From Klenkia sp. PcliD-1-E (lineage in GTDB: Bacteria > Actinomycetota > Actinomycetes > Mycobacteriales > Geodermatophilaceae), in NCBI RefSeq assembly GCF_024124375.1, contig NZ_JAMXRZ010000017.1, positions 1-48,949 on the forward strand: a stretch of DNA of 48,949 nt. The letters run 5' to 3'. Under the pieces are notes generated by a model. The model saw nothing but the letters and a program-made list of their open reading frames with translations, was not told the origin of the DNA and did not search any database. A program made the translations under genes and the position numbers. This document shows positions 17,317 through 25,989 of the stretch, in pieces; within the stretch, counting starts at the first letter, position 1; every line of letters starts with the position of its first letter.

Positions 17317-20300
17317 TCTGGACCTCCACGATCAGGTTGGTACCGCTGTCGGCCAGGTGATGTAGAAGGGTGGCGCGGTCTACGCGAACCCGGTAGCCGG
17401 ATGACGTGTCCGCGTCCGGATCCTCCGTTTGGGGATCGGCCCATTGCTCGGCTCGTGCGACGGTGTTCCCCTCCGGGGAGAGCAACGCAAGCCCGGTCGG
17501 GTCGAGTCGAGCCCCGGCGGCGTCGCGGAACCGGCGACCGGGCAGGTTGATCGCCTTGTACACACCGTGGGCATAGGGGTCATGCTCGTCGAGGGACTCC
17601 GGCTTGTGATGGGCGCCGGTGAGCCACCCGCGAAGAGCGAAGACCCCGTGGTCGATCTCGAACCGGTCGTCGCCTTCATCTGGCAGTTTGTAGTGCCTCG
17701 GGTTGGAGGCCGCGACAAGGGCCCGTTGCAGATCGGCGGCGTTGTCGGGAAGCACGAGGGCCGACGAGATGTACGTGTCCCCGTAGGCGCCGGCCCGAGA
17801 CACGTTCATGCTGCCCGCCACTATGACCGTCTCGGGAAGGCCTCCGTCTACGAGTCCGAAGGCCCGGTCGTATTCCTCGGGCTCTGGGGTTTCCCACTCG
17901 CCCAGCGGCGGCAGGTGGCCGAACAGCCCGGGCTCGACCGGGACAGGCGCGCGCAGGTCCGAGAGCCAGATCTCGGTGTCAGTGGGCAGGTGCTGTTGCA
18001 GCCAGTCCTGCCACGGATCCGGTGCATCCTCCCAGGGGTCGAAGTGGACTGACGTGCCGGCATCAACGAGTTCGCCGGCCGTGACCAGCATCGCGTGGTA
18101 CTCGAGGTAGAGGCGCAGGTTTTCCTCGGGCGGGATGGACCCGTGGTCGTTGTGCATCTGACGGTAGGACCGTTCGTCCCGTAATTCGCGGACGTCGGTC
18201 ATCCAGTCGTCCTCGCTGCGGCTCCATTCGTCGAGGATCCACCGCTCGGCGCGCTCGGCAATGGCGTCGGTTTCCACTCCGAACACGCGCGCCAGGGGCG
18301 CGTACCAGTAGGGGATCGTGTCCATTTGGTCGAAGCGGTACCGCCGGTCGTCGGAGATCTGGCGGTCGTTGACGTAGCGGTGTTCCCGGTCGACGGCGCA
18401 ACTAACCGGCCGGTTCACGTGGCGAAGTTCGTCGGGGACGGCACCGAGGTGTTCTGTGACGGCCAGGGCCGTTGAGCGGGCGAGTTCGCGGATCTGGGCG
18501 TGCGGCAGGTCGCGGCTGGTCGCGATCCGGATCAGCGTCTGGACGTGTGGCTCCAGGAGGGCAGGCTTGTCGGCGGCGACGCGCGCCAGGGCCGTGAGCA
18601 GCGCAGCAAGGGCGGACAAACGATAGAAGTGAAGTTCCTGGTCCCGATACTGGCCGACGTCAACGAGGTCCAGGCAGCCGATCAACCTGGCCGTGAAGTC
18701 GGCGGCACGGACCGGGTCGGCACGGGTCAGCATGTGGCGGACGGCGTGGGCGGCACGCCAGCGGATTTCCCGTCGGGGATGCCCGAAGGCGCTCCACAAC
18801 AGCATGACGATGGGTCCGGGCTCGGTCGCGACGGTAGGGGCTTGCCCGGCCGAGTCCCCGGTGGTGCGGTCGGCCAACAACCCGACGACTGCGCTCGCGG
18901 CGTCGGCCGGCGGGCATAGCCGGCCGAGGAGCGCGGCGATGTTCTGCCAGCCCTGGGCGGTGAGCTGCGGCCGCGCACCCGGCAACGCTTCAAGGACAGC
19001 GCGCCGGATCACGTCGTCGTCGTCCACGAGACCTCGGAGCTGCGCGACCAGCGGTCCGACGTCAACCGGCCATGCGACCAGATCCACAAGGTGCCGTTCG
19101 AGCAGGTTGGGCAGCGCCCCTGCCGCCCACTCGCGAACACCGGGCCACTCCCGCCAACGACCGACGTACTCGGCGAGCACGGGGAGCACCGTGTCGACGC
19201 TTCGCCAACCCGGGATCTCGGTGAAGGCGGCGAGCGCCTCCGGCCGCTGCATCGGAGGGGTCGCCAGAAGGACCGCAGCTACGAAGGACCGCAGCTGCTC
19301 CCCGTACACGTGTGCGTCCATGAGGAGCGTCACGTCCTCGGCCAGCGTCGTCCAGCTCCGGGATCCCGGAGCGTCCAGCAACGCCCGAACCGGCGCAGCA
19401 GGGTCGCCGCCCGCCCACGGCCGGCTCCAGGTGGCCGGCTCATCTAGGTTCTTCGGAGGTGTGACCTCCCGGGTGGCCTCGAGCTCAGCGCGCACCGTGG
19501 CGTCGAGGGCGCGGTCGGCCGACTCGTCGAGGAGCCGCCGGGCGAAGGCCGGCTGGAGGCGTGCCGGCACGTGGTGACGCAGCCACGACGACGCTCGCGC
19601 TGTCGCCCGCCTCGCCGCCACCGTGCCGGCGTCGCCAACTGGCATCTGCTCGATCAGTGCGAGCTGAAAGCTCAACCGGGCGCCGTCATCCTCGATGAGA
19701 TTGTCGAGCGCCAGCGCGTCTGCGGCTGAGATGGCACCGCCGTCGACCGCGCCGAGCAAGGCCGGGGGCAGCGTCGTGGCCATCCTCACGCGAGCTTCAT
19801 CGTCCCAGCGGCTCACGGCAGCGAGGCCGACCGCCGCATCGAGGTGGGAGGCAGCGCCGGCGACCGCCTCGTGCGGGACGACGTCGGGATCGGTGACGTG
19901 CGGGGCGACGTCTTCGGCGGCGCGGACGAGCTTGGCTGCGACCTGCGTCCGTTGGTCCGCCATCAGCGTGGCGCGGCGGGCGAGGTCGGCGTGAACGGAG
20001 AGCAGCCGGGCGGCGTCGTCGTTGATGCCCGTGGCGGCCTCAATGGCGTGCTCGAAGAGCTGTCGCCCGAGCGCGGGTGCGATCCCTCCGGCGATGTCGG
20101 CGGCGCGAGCCAGCAGGTCCAGGCGGTCGGGTGCCGGGTAGGCGCCATTGCGGACGGCTGCTGTCGCTCGCATAGCCAGGTCGGCGGCCCTGTCCGTGTG
20201 TCGAGGCCGCGCGGCGAGCATGTCGGCGAGGTCGAGCCATAGCTCCGGCGCGCCGTCGCGCACGAGCTCCGGCGCGGCGCTGGCGATCCGGTCTAACAAG

Positions 20301-23300
20301 TCGGCCGGTGCGTCGGCATCCACGACCGCTTCTGCGGCGAATGAGGCCCAGGTGCGGAACGACGTGTCGTACTTGAACCACCGGTGTCTTGCCGTCTGGA
20401 GCCGTCCGGTGAGTGCGCCATCGACCTCCTCGACGACGGAATCGCGGACGTCGTCACCGGCCGCGGCCCGCGCGGCCAAGACGGCGACTGCTCCGAGGGA
20501 ACCGACCGATTGGATCCACTCGCCGCGTTCCCGGCCGTGCGGATCGTGAGAGTAACCGTTCTTCGTCTCGCCAGGCTGCAGTGAGGCCGGGACCAGCGCA
20601 TTGACGTCGAGGTTGGTGTCGGCGAGGGCGGCGGCAACGGCATGGCAGCGCAAGGCTCTGACGCCGTCCGACCCTGGCGTGCGGAACGACCAAGTGGAAG
20701 CGGGAAGGTCACGCTTCCAGCGCCGGACGAGCGCTCCTGCCGCTTCCTTGCTCCCGTGGCGCACCACCGTGTCGAGCAGGCGGGCATGCCAGGGCTCCGA
20801 CTTGTCCGAGGTGCGGGCCACCAGAGCCGCGACGACGATGTCGATCCAGTCCGGATCCGGATTGGCCGTAGGGGTGGCGGCGTGGGCGAGGAACGGCGCC
20901 TGCACGAGTGCCGGAATGCCAGCTGCACCCAGGGCCGCCCGTACGGAGTCGGGGCCGACCTCACCAGCGACACGACCGGCGAGGCTCGCGGCCGCCTCCA
21001 GCGCGAAGGACACTGGTCGCCAGCGACGCAGTGACGCGACGGCCGCGTCGACCCCGTCCAGTCGGAAGTGCGCCTCTGCCGCGCCGGCCACGTCGTCCGC
21101 CTCGATTCCCCAGTGGCGGGTCTCGTCCTCTCGACCGGCCATCCACCGGTGCACCCATGCGTCGGCGCTGTCCAGCGCCTCGCGAGCCGCAGTCTGACGC
21201 TCGGGGTCTCTCGACAGCGCGGCCGCGAGGCGCATCTGGACGGGCCCGAGCCAGGTGCCGCGGCTCTGCTTGAGTGCGTAGGTCCGCAGCAGGTCGACGT
21301 CCGCGTACCGCGCAACCAGGTCCAGGTGCGCTTCGACGAGCCGGGACAGAGTGTCGAGCCGAGAGGCCGTGTCGCACGCGCGAGCCGCGACCCGCACGGC
21401 GATTGCGGCGTCATCCGCATCGGCGGCTGCCCGTACGGCCAGGTCCAGGCGGCGGCCCTGCACCTGCTCACGGCGGAATCCGTCCGCAATGCCGCGGGGG
21501 GAGTCCTCGTTGAGGACCAATTGCAGCAGTTCGTTGTTCCGGGCCGCGGCGAACAGGTGCTCGGCGACATGTGCGGCGGCGTCCGCGTCGTCGGTCCGTC
21601 GGGGGAGGAACAGGTCGGCCAGCCGGCCATGAGCCGTGACGACGTCATCTGGGTCGACTCGGCCACGCACGAAGGTCTCGAAGTCCTCGTCGCGGAACTG
21701 GATGGCGCCCTTAAGCACCGCCACGCCGGGGGTTAACCCGTCGGCGAAGGCAGACACGGCCCCCGCGTCGACATCGAGGGCGTCGGCGAGTGTGCCGATG
21801 CTCACCGGCCGGGCCAATGCCAGCATCAGCGCCAGCCACCGTTGACCGCCGGCACCGGCGCCGCTGCCCTTGAGCGCGGAGTCCATGAGGTCGGCGAACA
21901 GCGGCTCGGGTGTGCGGCTGCATGCCGCAAGCAGGGCAGGCATGTCCCAGTCGTTCGATGCGGCCTGCTCCAGCACGTAGAACTGGACCCGGGGGTTGCC
22001 GCCGGTCCGCTCGTGGAAGGCGGCGGTGTCCGCATTCGACGCATCCGGACGGTGCCGCCGCAGGTGGGTGGCGGAGGTTGGGGCGTCGAACTGGAGGACG
22101 TCCACCTTGGGCGCGTCCGCCGCGCCGGTGATGTCGATGCGGTGGCTGCGGGTGGTGAGCACGACGGTGACCTGCGGGGGCAGCGGCAGAGCGAGGAGGC
22201 CCGGCAGGAAGCAGGGGTCGCCCCGCTCGGCCGCTGCCACGGCGGCATTGTCTGCCGCGTCCACCGCCAGCACGAGGACTGCGCCCGGGGGGAGCGTCTC
22301 GACCGCCCGGCTCAGCCTCCGTGAGAGGTGGCGCCACAGGTCCGCGTCCAGCGCCGGAGGATGCAGCAGCAGCGGCGTCCCACACCGCTGCGCCAGGTCG
22401 TTCGCCACCTGCATGACGAAACGTGGAGGGGTGTGCCGTTCCTCGCCAGCGCTGAGGTAGTCCCCGCCGCCGTAGCAGTCGTACAGGATCATTGTGGACC
22501 CGTGGGGCAGGTGATCGACCGCCTGCCGAACCGCTGTCGTCTTCCCGGCGCCGGCAGGACCGTGCGCGACGACGATCTCGCCGAGGTGAGCGGTAGCGGC
22601 CTCGGCCACCGCACACGCGCCCGGTGAGGCCAGGGGGTCCGACAGCTCCGCAAGCCGAGGTGGTGCTGGGTAGAGGTCGAGCAGGTCCGCCACGTCCAGT
22701 TCGGCGAGGATGTCGGCGGCAGTGAGACCCTCGCGCCGCGACTCTGGCAGGGCTTGCTGTCGGACGAGATCGAACAGACGGCGGCCCGAGTCCGGGCCCC
22801 GCCCTGGAGAGAGCTCGGCCGCGCCGGCTCGGACGCTGCGGGCAAGGGCTGCACGGTCGAGGGCCCCAGTTTCCGACAGGTCGAGAACGGTGATGAAGTC
22901 GCAGAAGTCGGCGCTGGTCAGTCGCGGGCCGACCGCTTCGGAGAGCTGACGGATGACCTGCGACTCCTGGTCCGGGAGGGCCTTGAGCATTGCCTCGCGC
23001 TTGGCGCCGGGTCCCTGCTCGCGGGCCCAGGAGGCGGCGGCGGTGATGCCGCCCGTCAGCAGCGGGTCGCCCGGCTGATTGCTAACGAGACGAATCCGAA
23101 CTTTTCCTGCGACGGCGTCCCGCCCGTGGTCGGCCATCAGTTGGGCGTACGTGTCCGCCAGGTCCCTGATGACCGACCGGGTGATCTTGGCTTCAGCGTC
23201 CTTTCCGCGGCGGCTTCGCTTCCGGGTGATCTGCGCTGCTGTCCACGCACGGTCGGGGTGCCGGGTGCTGTACTTGAGCTGGGAGATCAGAATGGTCGTG

Positions 23301-23497
23301 GCGCTAGCGAAGTCCGCGCCGCCGAGGTACTCGGCGACGTCGACGATCTCGTACTCATCGTCCGGATCGTCGACCGGCGCGAGCCCCTCAATTACCAGGA
23401 GCCGGTTCTCCGTGCCGGGCTCGATGAGCGCGAGTGCTCGGCTCGCGGCCCACCAGAAGTGAAAGTCATCCCCGGCGTTGGACTCGGGCGCGCCCAC
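17216..23497 (-). CDS. Avs-like STAND NTPase with N-terminal nuclease-like domain
   Basis: This 2093-residue protein has three parts. Residues 1-250 contain LLVIEG (Glu37) and ISQLKYST (Gln73-x-Lys75), the E...QxK pattern of restriction-fold nucleases of the DUF4297/Cap4 kind. Residues 300-520 form a STAND-type P-loop module: Walker A GPAGAGKTT (313-321), the YDCYGGGDYLSAGEERH block (339-355), Walker B VLVLAVDAADN (Asp413), a TTRSHR sensor and a GGNPRVQ motif (499-505). The remaining 1500 residues are helical-repeat-like, ending in a mixed domain. That architecture and the YDC-G-G-Y and DAADN motifs match antiviral Avs proteins, which sense phage proteins and activate an effector. GTG 23497 has GGGAGG 9 nt upstream. 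Subtype is not certain; a DUF4297-bearing type is the best guess. Confidence 0.8.
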   Translation of the reverse strand: MGAPESNAGDDFHFWWAASRALALIEPGTENRLLVIEGLAPVDDPDDEYEIVDVAEYLGGADFASATTILISQLKYSTRHPDRAWTAAQITRKRSRRGKDAEAKITRSVIRDLADTYAQLMADHGRDAVAGKVRIRLVSNQPGDPLLTGGITAAASWAREQGPGAKREAMLKALPDQESQVIRQLSEAVGPRLTSADFCDFITVLDLSETGALDRAALARSVRAGAAELSPGRGPDSGRRLFDLVRQQALPESRREGLTAADILAELDVADLLDLYPAPPRLAELSDPLASPGACAVAEAATAHLGEIVVAHGPAGAGKTTAVRQAVDHLPHGSTMILYDCYGGGDYLSAGEERHTPPRFVMQVANDLAQRCGTPLLLHPPALDADLWRHLSRRLSRAVETLPPGAVLVLAVDAADNAAVAAAERGDPCFLPGLLALPLPPQVTVVLTTRSHRIDITGAADAPKVDVLQFDAPTSATHLRRHRPDASNADTAAFHERTGGNPRVQFYVLEQAASNDWDMPALLAACSRTPEPLFADLMDSALKGSGAGAGGQRWLALMLALARPVSIGTLADALDVDAGAVSAFADGLTPGVAVLKGAIQFRDEDFETFVRGRVDPDDVVTAHGRLADLFLPRRTDDADAAAHVAEHLFAAARNNELLQLVLNEDSPRGIADGFRREQVQGRRLDLAVRAAADADDAAIAVRVAARACDTASRLDTLSRLVEAHLDLVARYADVDLLRTYALKQSRGTWLGPVQMRLAAALSRDPERQTAAREALDSADAWVHRWMAGREDETRHWGIEADDVAGAAEAHFRLDGVDAAVASLRRWRPVSFALEAAASLAGRVAGEVGPDSVRAALGAAGIPALVQAPFLAHAATPTANPDPDWIDIVVAALVARTSDKSEPWHARLLDTVVRHGSKEAAGALVRRWKRDLPASTWSFRTPGSDGVRALRCHAVAAALADTNLDVNALVPASLQPGETKNGYSHDPHGRERGEWIQSVGSLGAVAVLAARAAAGDDVRDSVVEEVDGALTGRLQTARHRWFKYDTSFRTWASFAAEAVVDADAPADLLDRIASAAPELVRDGAPELWLDLADMLAARPRHTDRAADLAMRATAAVRNGAYPAPDRLDLLARAADIAGGIAPALGRQLFEHAIEAATGINDDAARLLSVHADLARRATLMADQRTQVAAKLVRAAEDVAPHVTDPDVVPHEAVAGAASHLDAAVGLAAVSRWDDEARVRMATTLPPALLGAVDGGAISAADALALDNLIEDDGARLSFQLALIEQMPVGDAGTVAARRATARASSWLRHHVPARLQPAFARRLLDESADRALDATVRAELEATREVTPPKNLDEPATWSRPWAGGDPAAPVRALLDAPGSRSWTTLAEDVTLLMDAHVYGEQLRSFVAAVLLATPPMQRPEALAAFTEIPGWRSVDTVLPVLAEYVGRWREWPGVREWAAGALPNLLERHLVDLVAWPVDVGPLVAQLRGLVDDDDVIRRAVLEALPGARPQLTAQGWQNIAALLGRLCPPADAASAVVGLLADRTTGDSAGQAPTVATEPGPIVMLLWSAFGHPRREIRWRAAHAVRHMLTRADPVRAADFTARLIGCLDLVDVGQYRDQELHFYRLSALAALLTALARVAADKPALLEPHVQTLIRIATSRDLPHAQIRELARSTALAVTEHLGAVPDELRHVNRPVSCAVDREHRYVNDRQISDDRRYRFDQMDTIPYWYAPLARVFGVETDAIAERAERWILDEWSRSEDDWMTDVRELRDERSYRQMHNDHGSIPPEENLRLYLEYHAMLVTAGELVDAGTSVHFDPWEDAPDPWQDWLQQHLPTDTEIWLSDLRAPVPVEPGLFGHLPPLGEWETPEPEEYDRAFGLVDGGLPETVIVAGSMNVSRAGAYGDTYISSALVLPDNAADLQRALVAASNPRHYKLPDEGDDRFEIDHGVFALRGWLTGAHHKPESLDEHDPYAHGVYKAINLPGRRFRDAAGARLDPTGLALLSPEGNTVARAEQWADPQTEDPDADTSSGYRVRVDRATLLHHLADSGTNLIVEVQIGRHRRNRGRDDEYRPPRSRIYLVDATGDVTIR

Positions 23498-23981
23498 CTT
23501 CGTCCACCTCCCAAGGCCCGCGGCCTCGGATAGGGCCGCACCGTCACCGTAATGCCACCTGCTGACAGGTCGATGCTGGTCAGTCGAAGGCCACCATCAG
23601 TTGGGGCGCCCGCCGAAGAGGACGTTCGACTTGAAGGGCAAGCCGACTCGGTCCACCAAGCCCGGCATCAAGGGGAGGTTGACTTTCGATCCCCGCCGCA
23701 ACGCCCTCCTGAACTCGGGCGCGGACAGCATCTGCAGCACCCGCGGTCAAGCGAGCCGGCGCTACAAGACCTCGCCGCGGAGGGATACGCGCCATTTGTG
23801 CAGGTCAGGCGGCGACCAGCACACGCAGGACAGGCCCAGCCGCTTGCTCCCTCGAGTCGGGCGTGGGTGAACTCGCGGACCGTCGAGCTGGCTCGGCACC
23901 GGCCCGAAACCGGTCCCTCGATCAAGATCAGTATCACCGGAGTATCACGAGAGAGTGAAACGGGCCCCTAAACTGGGCTTT
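23498..23981. other. Right-end gene-free stretch of the island
   Basis: About 480 bp upstream of the Avs-like gene with no recognisable gene; it should contain that gene's promoter (leftward). Its last 64 nt (23918-23981) align without gaps to the DNA left of the left repeat, and it carries the right copy of the 17-nt repeat. No integrase remnant could be recognised in any frame. Confidence 0.5.
23921..23937 (+). repeat. 17-nt direct repeat, right copy (possible arm site)
   Basis: Same 17-nt sequence as 14975-14991. Here a further AGTATCA follows at 23941-23947, so two GTATCAC units lie 11 nt apart, mirroring the paired AGTATCA units at the left end. Confidence 0.5.
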
Positions 23982-24006
23982 TGAGTGTCCGAGGGGGGAC
24001 TTGAAC
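23982..24006 (-). repeat. attR-like direct repeat within the tRNA-Leu 3' end
   Basis: Perfect copy of 14828-14852. It covers four bases downstream of the tRNA, the discriminator base and most of the acceptor and T-arm 3' strand, so an element inserting here regenerates a functional tRNA 3' end. Confidence 0.85.
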
Positions 24007-24070
24007 CCCCACGCCCGATAAAGGGCACTAGCACCTCAAGCTAGCGCGTCTGCCATTCCGCCACCCGGAC
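23986..24070 (-). tRNA. tRNA-Leu (anticodon GAG)
   Basis: Read on the minus strand from 24070, the acceptor stem GTCCGGG pairs with CTCGGAC (one G-U). The D-arm begins GCGGAATGGCAGACGC, the anticodon stem CTAGC/GCTAG encloses the loop TTGAGGT (anticodon GAG), a long variable arm follows (TGCCCTTTATCGGGCG), and the T-arm GGGGGTTCAAGTCCCCC is perfect. The long variable arm and loop confirm a class II leucine tRNA for CUC/CUU codons. The 3' CCA is not encoded. The gene hosts the island at its 3' end. Confidence 0.95.
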
Positions 24071-24295
24071 AGGTGGGCCGGCGCACTGCGGCGCGGCCAT
24101 GGCGAAGCATACGGGACCCCGATCGCCGTCCGGGCACCCCCTCGCGGACGGCGCGCCGGTGCCCAGCCGGCCGCCAGGCGGTGATCCGGTCGCGGCACGC
24201 GCCGACCGCACGGCTGCGTGGCGACCGGGCGGCCGGAGGCTCGACGGGTGGGCGCGGGGCGGCCGGGATGCCTGCCCGGTGGGAGGATCGGGCGC

Positions 24296-25627
24296 ATGGC
24301 CGAGACGACCGCACCCGCCCCGCTCGCCCACGCCCAGGCCGAGGTCGCGGACCTGCTCAGCGAGCTCATCCGCATCGACACGACCAACACCGGCGACACG
24401 ACCACCAGCGCGGGGGAGCGCAAGGCCGCCGAGTGGGTGGCGGGCAAGCTCGACGAGGTCGGCATCGACTCGGTCATCCACGAGTCGGAGAAGGGCCGCG
24501 CCTCCCTGGTCGCCCGCATCCCCGGTGAGGACCGCAACCGCCCCGGCCTGCTGGTCCACGGCCACCTCGACGTCGTCCCCGCCGACCGCAGCGAGTGGAC
24601 CGTCGACCCGTTCTCCGGCGAGCAGCGCGACGGCTACGTCTGGGGTCGCGGCGCGGTCGACATGAAGGACATGGACGCCATGACCCTGGCGCTGGTCCGC
24701 GACTGGGCGCGCACGGGCACCAAGCCGCCCCGGGACGTCGTCCTCGCGTTCGTCGCCGACGAGGAGGCCGGCGGCACGTACGGCGCGCACTACATGGTCG
24801 ACCACCACGCCGACCTGTTCGACAACGTCTCCGAGGCCATCAGCGAGGTCGGCGGGTTCAGCCTGACCGTCCGCGACGACCTGCGCCTGTACCTCATCCA
24901 GACCGCCGAGAAGGGGTTGGCCTGGATGCGGCTGACGGCCAAGGCCCGCCCCGGCCACGGCTCCTTCGTGCACGACGACAACGCGGTGACGAAGCTGTCG
25001 GCCGCGGTCGCCCGGATCGGCTCCACCCGGCTGCCCACCGTGCTCACCCCGCCGATGAAGCAGTTCATCGAGGAGGTCTCGGACGCCTACGGCGTGGAGA
25101 TCGACGTCGACCACCCCGACGAGGCGCTGTCCCGGCTCGGCTCGATCAGCCGGATGATCGGCGCCGCCCTGCGCAACACGGTCAACCCCACGATGCTCGA
25201 CGCCGGCTACAAGACCAACGTCATACCCGGCACCGCCAGCGCCACCATCGACGGCCGGTTCCTCTACGGGCAGGAGGAGGCCTTCGAGGCCCAGGTCGAC
25301 GAGCTGCTCGGCGAGGGCGTGACCCGGGAGTACATCCACCACGACCAGGCCGTGGAGACCACCTTCGACGGCCCGCTGGTCGAGCAGATGGTCGCCGCGC
25401 TCAAGGCCGAGGACGACGGCGCCCGCCCGGTGCCGTTCACCATGAGCGGCGGCACCGACGCCAAGAGCTTCGAGACCCTCGGCATGCGCTGCTTCGGGTT
25501 CTCCCCGCTGCGGCTGCCCGCCGACCTGGACTTCGCCGGGCTGTTCCACGGCATCGACGAGCGGGTGCCGGTGGAGAGCCTGCAGTTCGGCATCCGCGTG
25601 CTCGATCGGTTCCTCAAGGCCAGCTAG
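24296..25627 (+). CDS. M20 family metallopeptidase
   Basis: The 443-residue protein shows the M20 dizinc layout: LLVHGHLDVVP with ligand His90 and Asp92, GRGAVDMKD with bridging Asp122, and VADEEAGG with the catalytic Glu156 and ligand Glu157. A dimerisation domain with RPGHGSF follows. It is expected to be a cytoplasmic aminoacylase or peptidase of the ArgE/DapE/CPG2 type; the substrate is unknown. ATG 24296 follows GGGAGG at about 9 nt and starts MAETTAPAPLAHAQ. The next gene's GTG shares one base with its TAG. Confidence 0.88.
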   Translation: MAETTAPAPLAHAQAEVADLLSELIRIDTTNTGDTTTSAGERKAAEWVAGKLDEVGIDSVIHESEKGRASLVARIPGEDRNRPGLLVHGHLDVVPADRSEWTVDPFSGEQRDGYVWGRGAVDMKDMDAMTLALVRDWARTGTKPPRDVVLAFVADEEAGGTYGAHYMVDHHADLFDNVSEAISEVGGFSLTVRDDLRLYLIQTAEKGLAWMRLTAKARPGHGSFVHDDNAVTKLSAAVARIGSTRLPTVLTPPMKQFIEEVSDAYGVEIDVDHPDEALSRLGSISRMIGAALRNTVNPTMLDAGYKTNVIPGTASATIDGRFLYGQEEAFEAQVDELLGEGVTREYIHHDQAVETTFDGPLVEQMVAALKAEDDGARPVPFTMSGGTDAKSFETLGMRCFGFSPLRLPADLDFAGLFHGIDERVPVESLQFGIRVLDRFLKAS

Positions 25628-25989
25628 TGGACGCGCTGGTCGCCTTCCTGGTCGGGCAGCTCACCCAGGACGGGTTCGCCCCGGTCACCCCGTTGCGGGT
25701 GACCCAGGGCAGGGTGCCCGCACCGGGGAGCGCGCAGGCCCTGGCGATCGCCGGCCGGCGACTCTGGCTGGCGCACGCCCAGCTGATCGGGCAGCCCACC
25801 CTGGCCGGGGTGGACCTGACCCGGGTCACCGGCGTCGACGTCCGCACCGTGCGTCGGTTGACCGGGCCGCGCCGGGAGCTCTCGGCCTGGGTCGACGGCA
25901 GCACGCTGCGGTTCACCGTCCTGGACGACGAGGCGGCGACGGCGGCGTTCGTGGCCGCGGCCCGGGGCGGTCAGACCGCCAGCGGCTGA
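25627..25989 (+). CDS. Hypothetical protein, 120 residues
   Basis: I do not recognise this protein. It begins MDALVAFLVGQLTQDGF and ends in a beta-rich segment (RRLTGPRRELSAWVDGS, then LRFTVLDDEAATAAF); there is no signal peptide or membrane segment. The GTG start overlaps the last base of the M20 peptidase stop (TAGTG), implying translational coupling. It converges on the diguanylate cyclase gene and overlaps its 3' end by 19 nt (25971-25989). Confidence 0.6.
   Translation: MDALVAFLVGQLTQDGFAPVTPLRVTQGRVPAPGSAQALAIAGRRLWLAHAQLIGQPTLAGVDLTRVTGVDVRTVRRLTGPRRELSAWVDGSTLRFTVLDDEAATAAFVAAARGGQTASG

Larger units (their letters stand above)
14828..24006. mobile_element. Genomic island in tRNA-Leu(GAG), Avs-like defence cargo
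   Basis: A 25-bp sequence comprising the 3' end of the tRNA-Leu gene at 23982-24006 is repeated perfectly, in the same orientation, at 14828-14852. The 9.15 kb between the copies contains a different gene repertoire, with visibly lower GC in 15.0-16.5 kb, all genes leftward: an Avs-like NTPase, an unknown protein, a possible small ORF and a PIN-like protein. This is the classic signature of site-specific integration at a tRNA 3' end that leaves the tRNA intact. No integrase or excisionase is recognisable inside, so the element is either decayed, or was mobilised in trans. Confidence 0.8.

Noticed and set aside
23498-23981. Possible integrase remnant at the right end of the island
   Set aside because: No frame shows the R...HxxR...Y pattern of tyrosine recombinases or any recognisable fragment.
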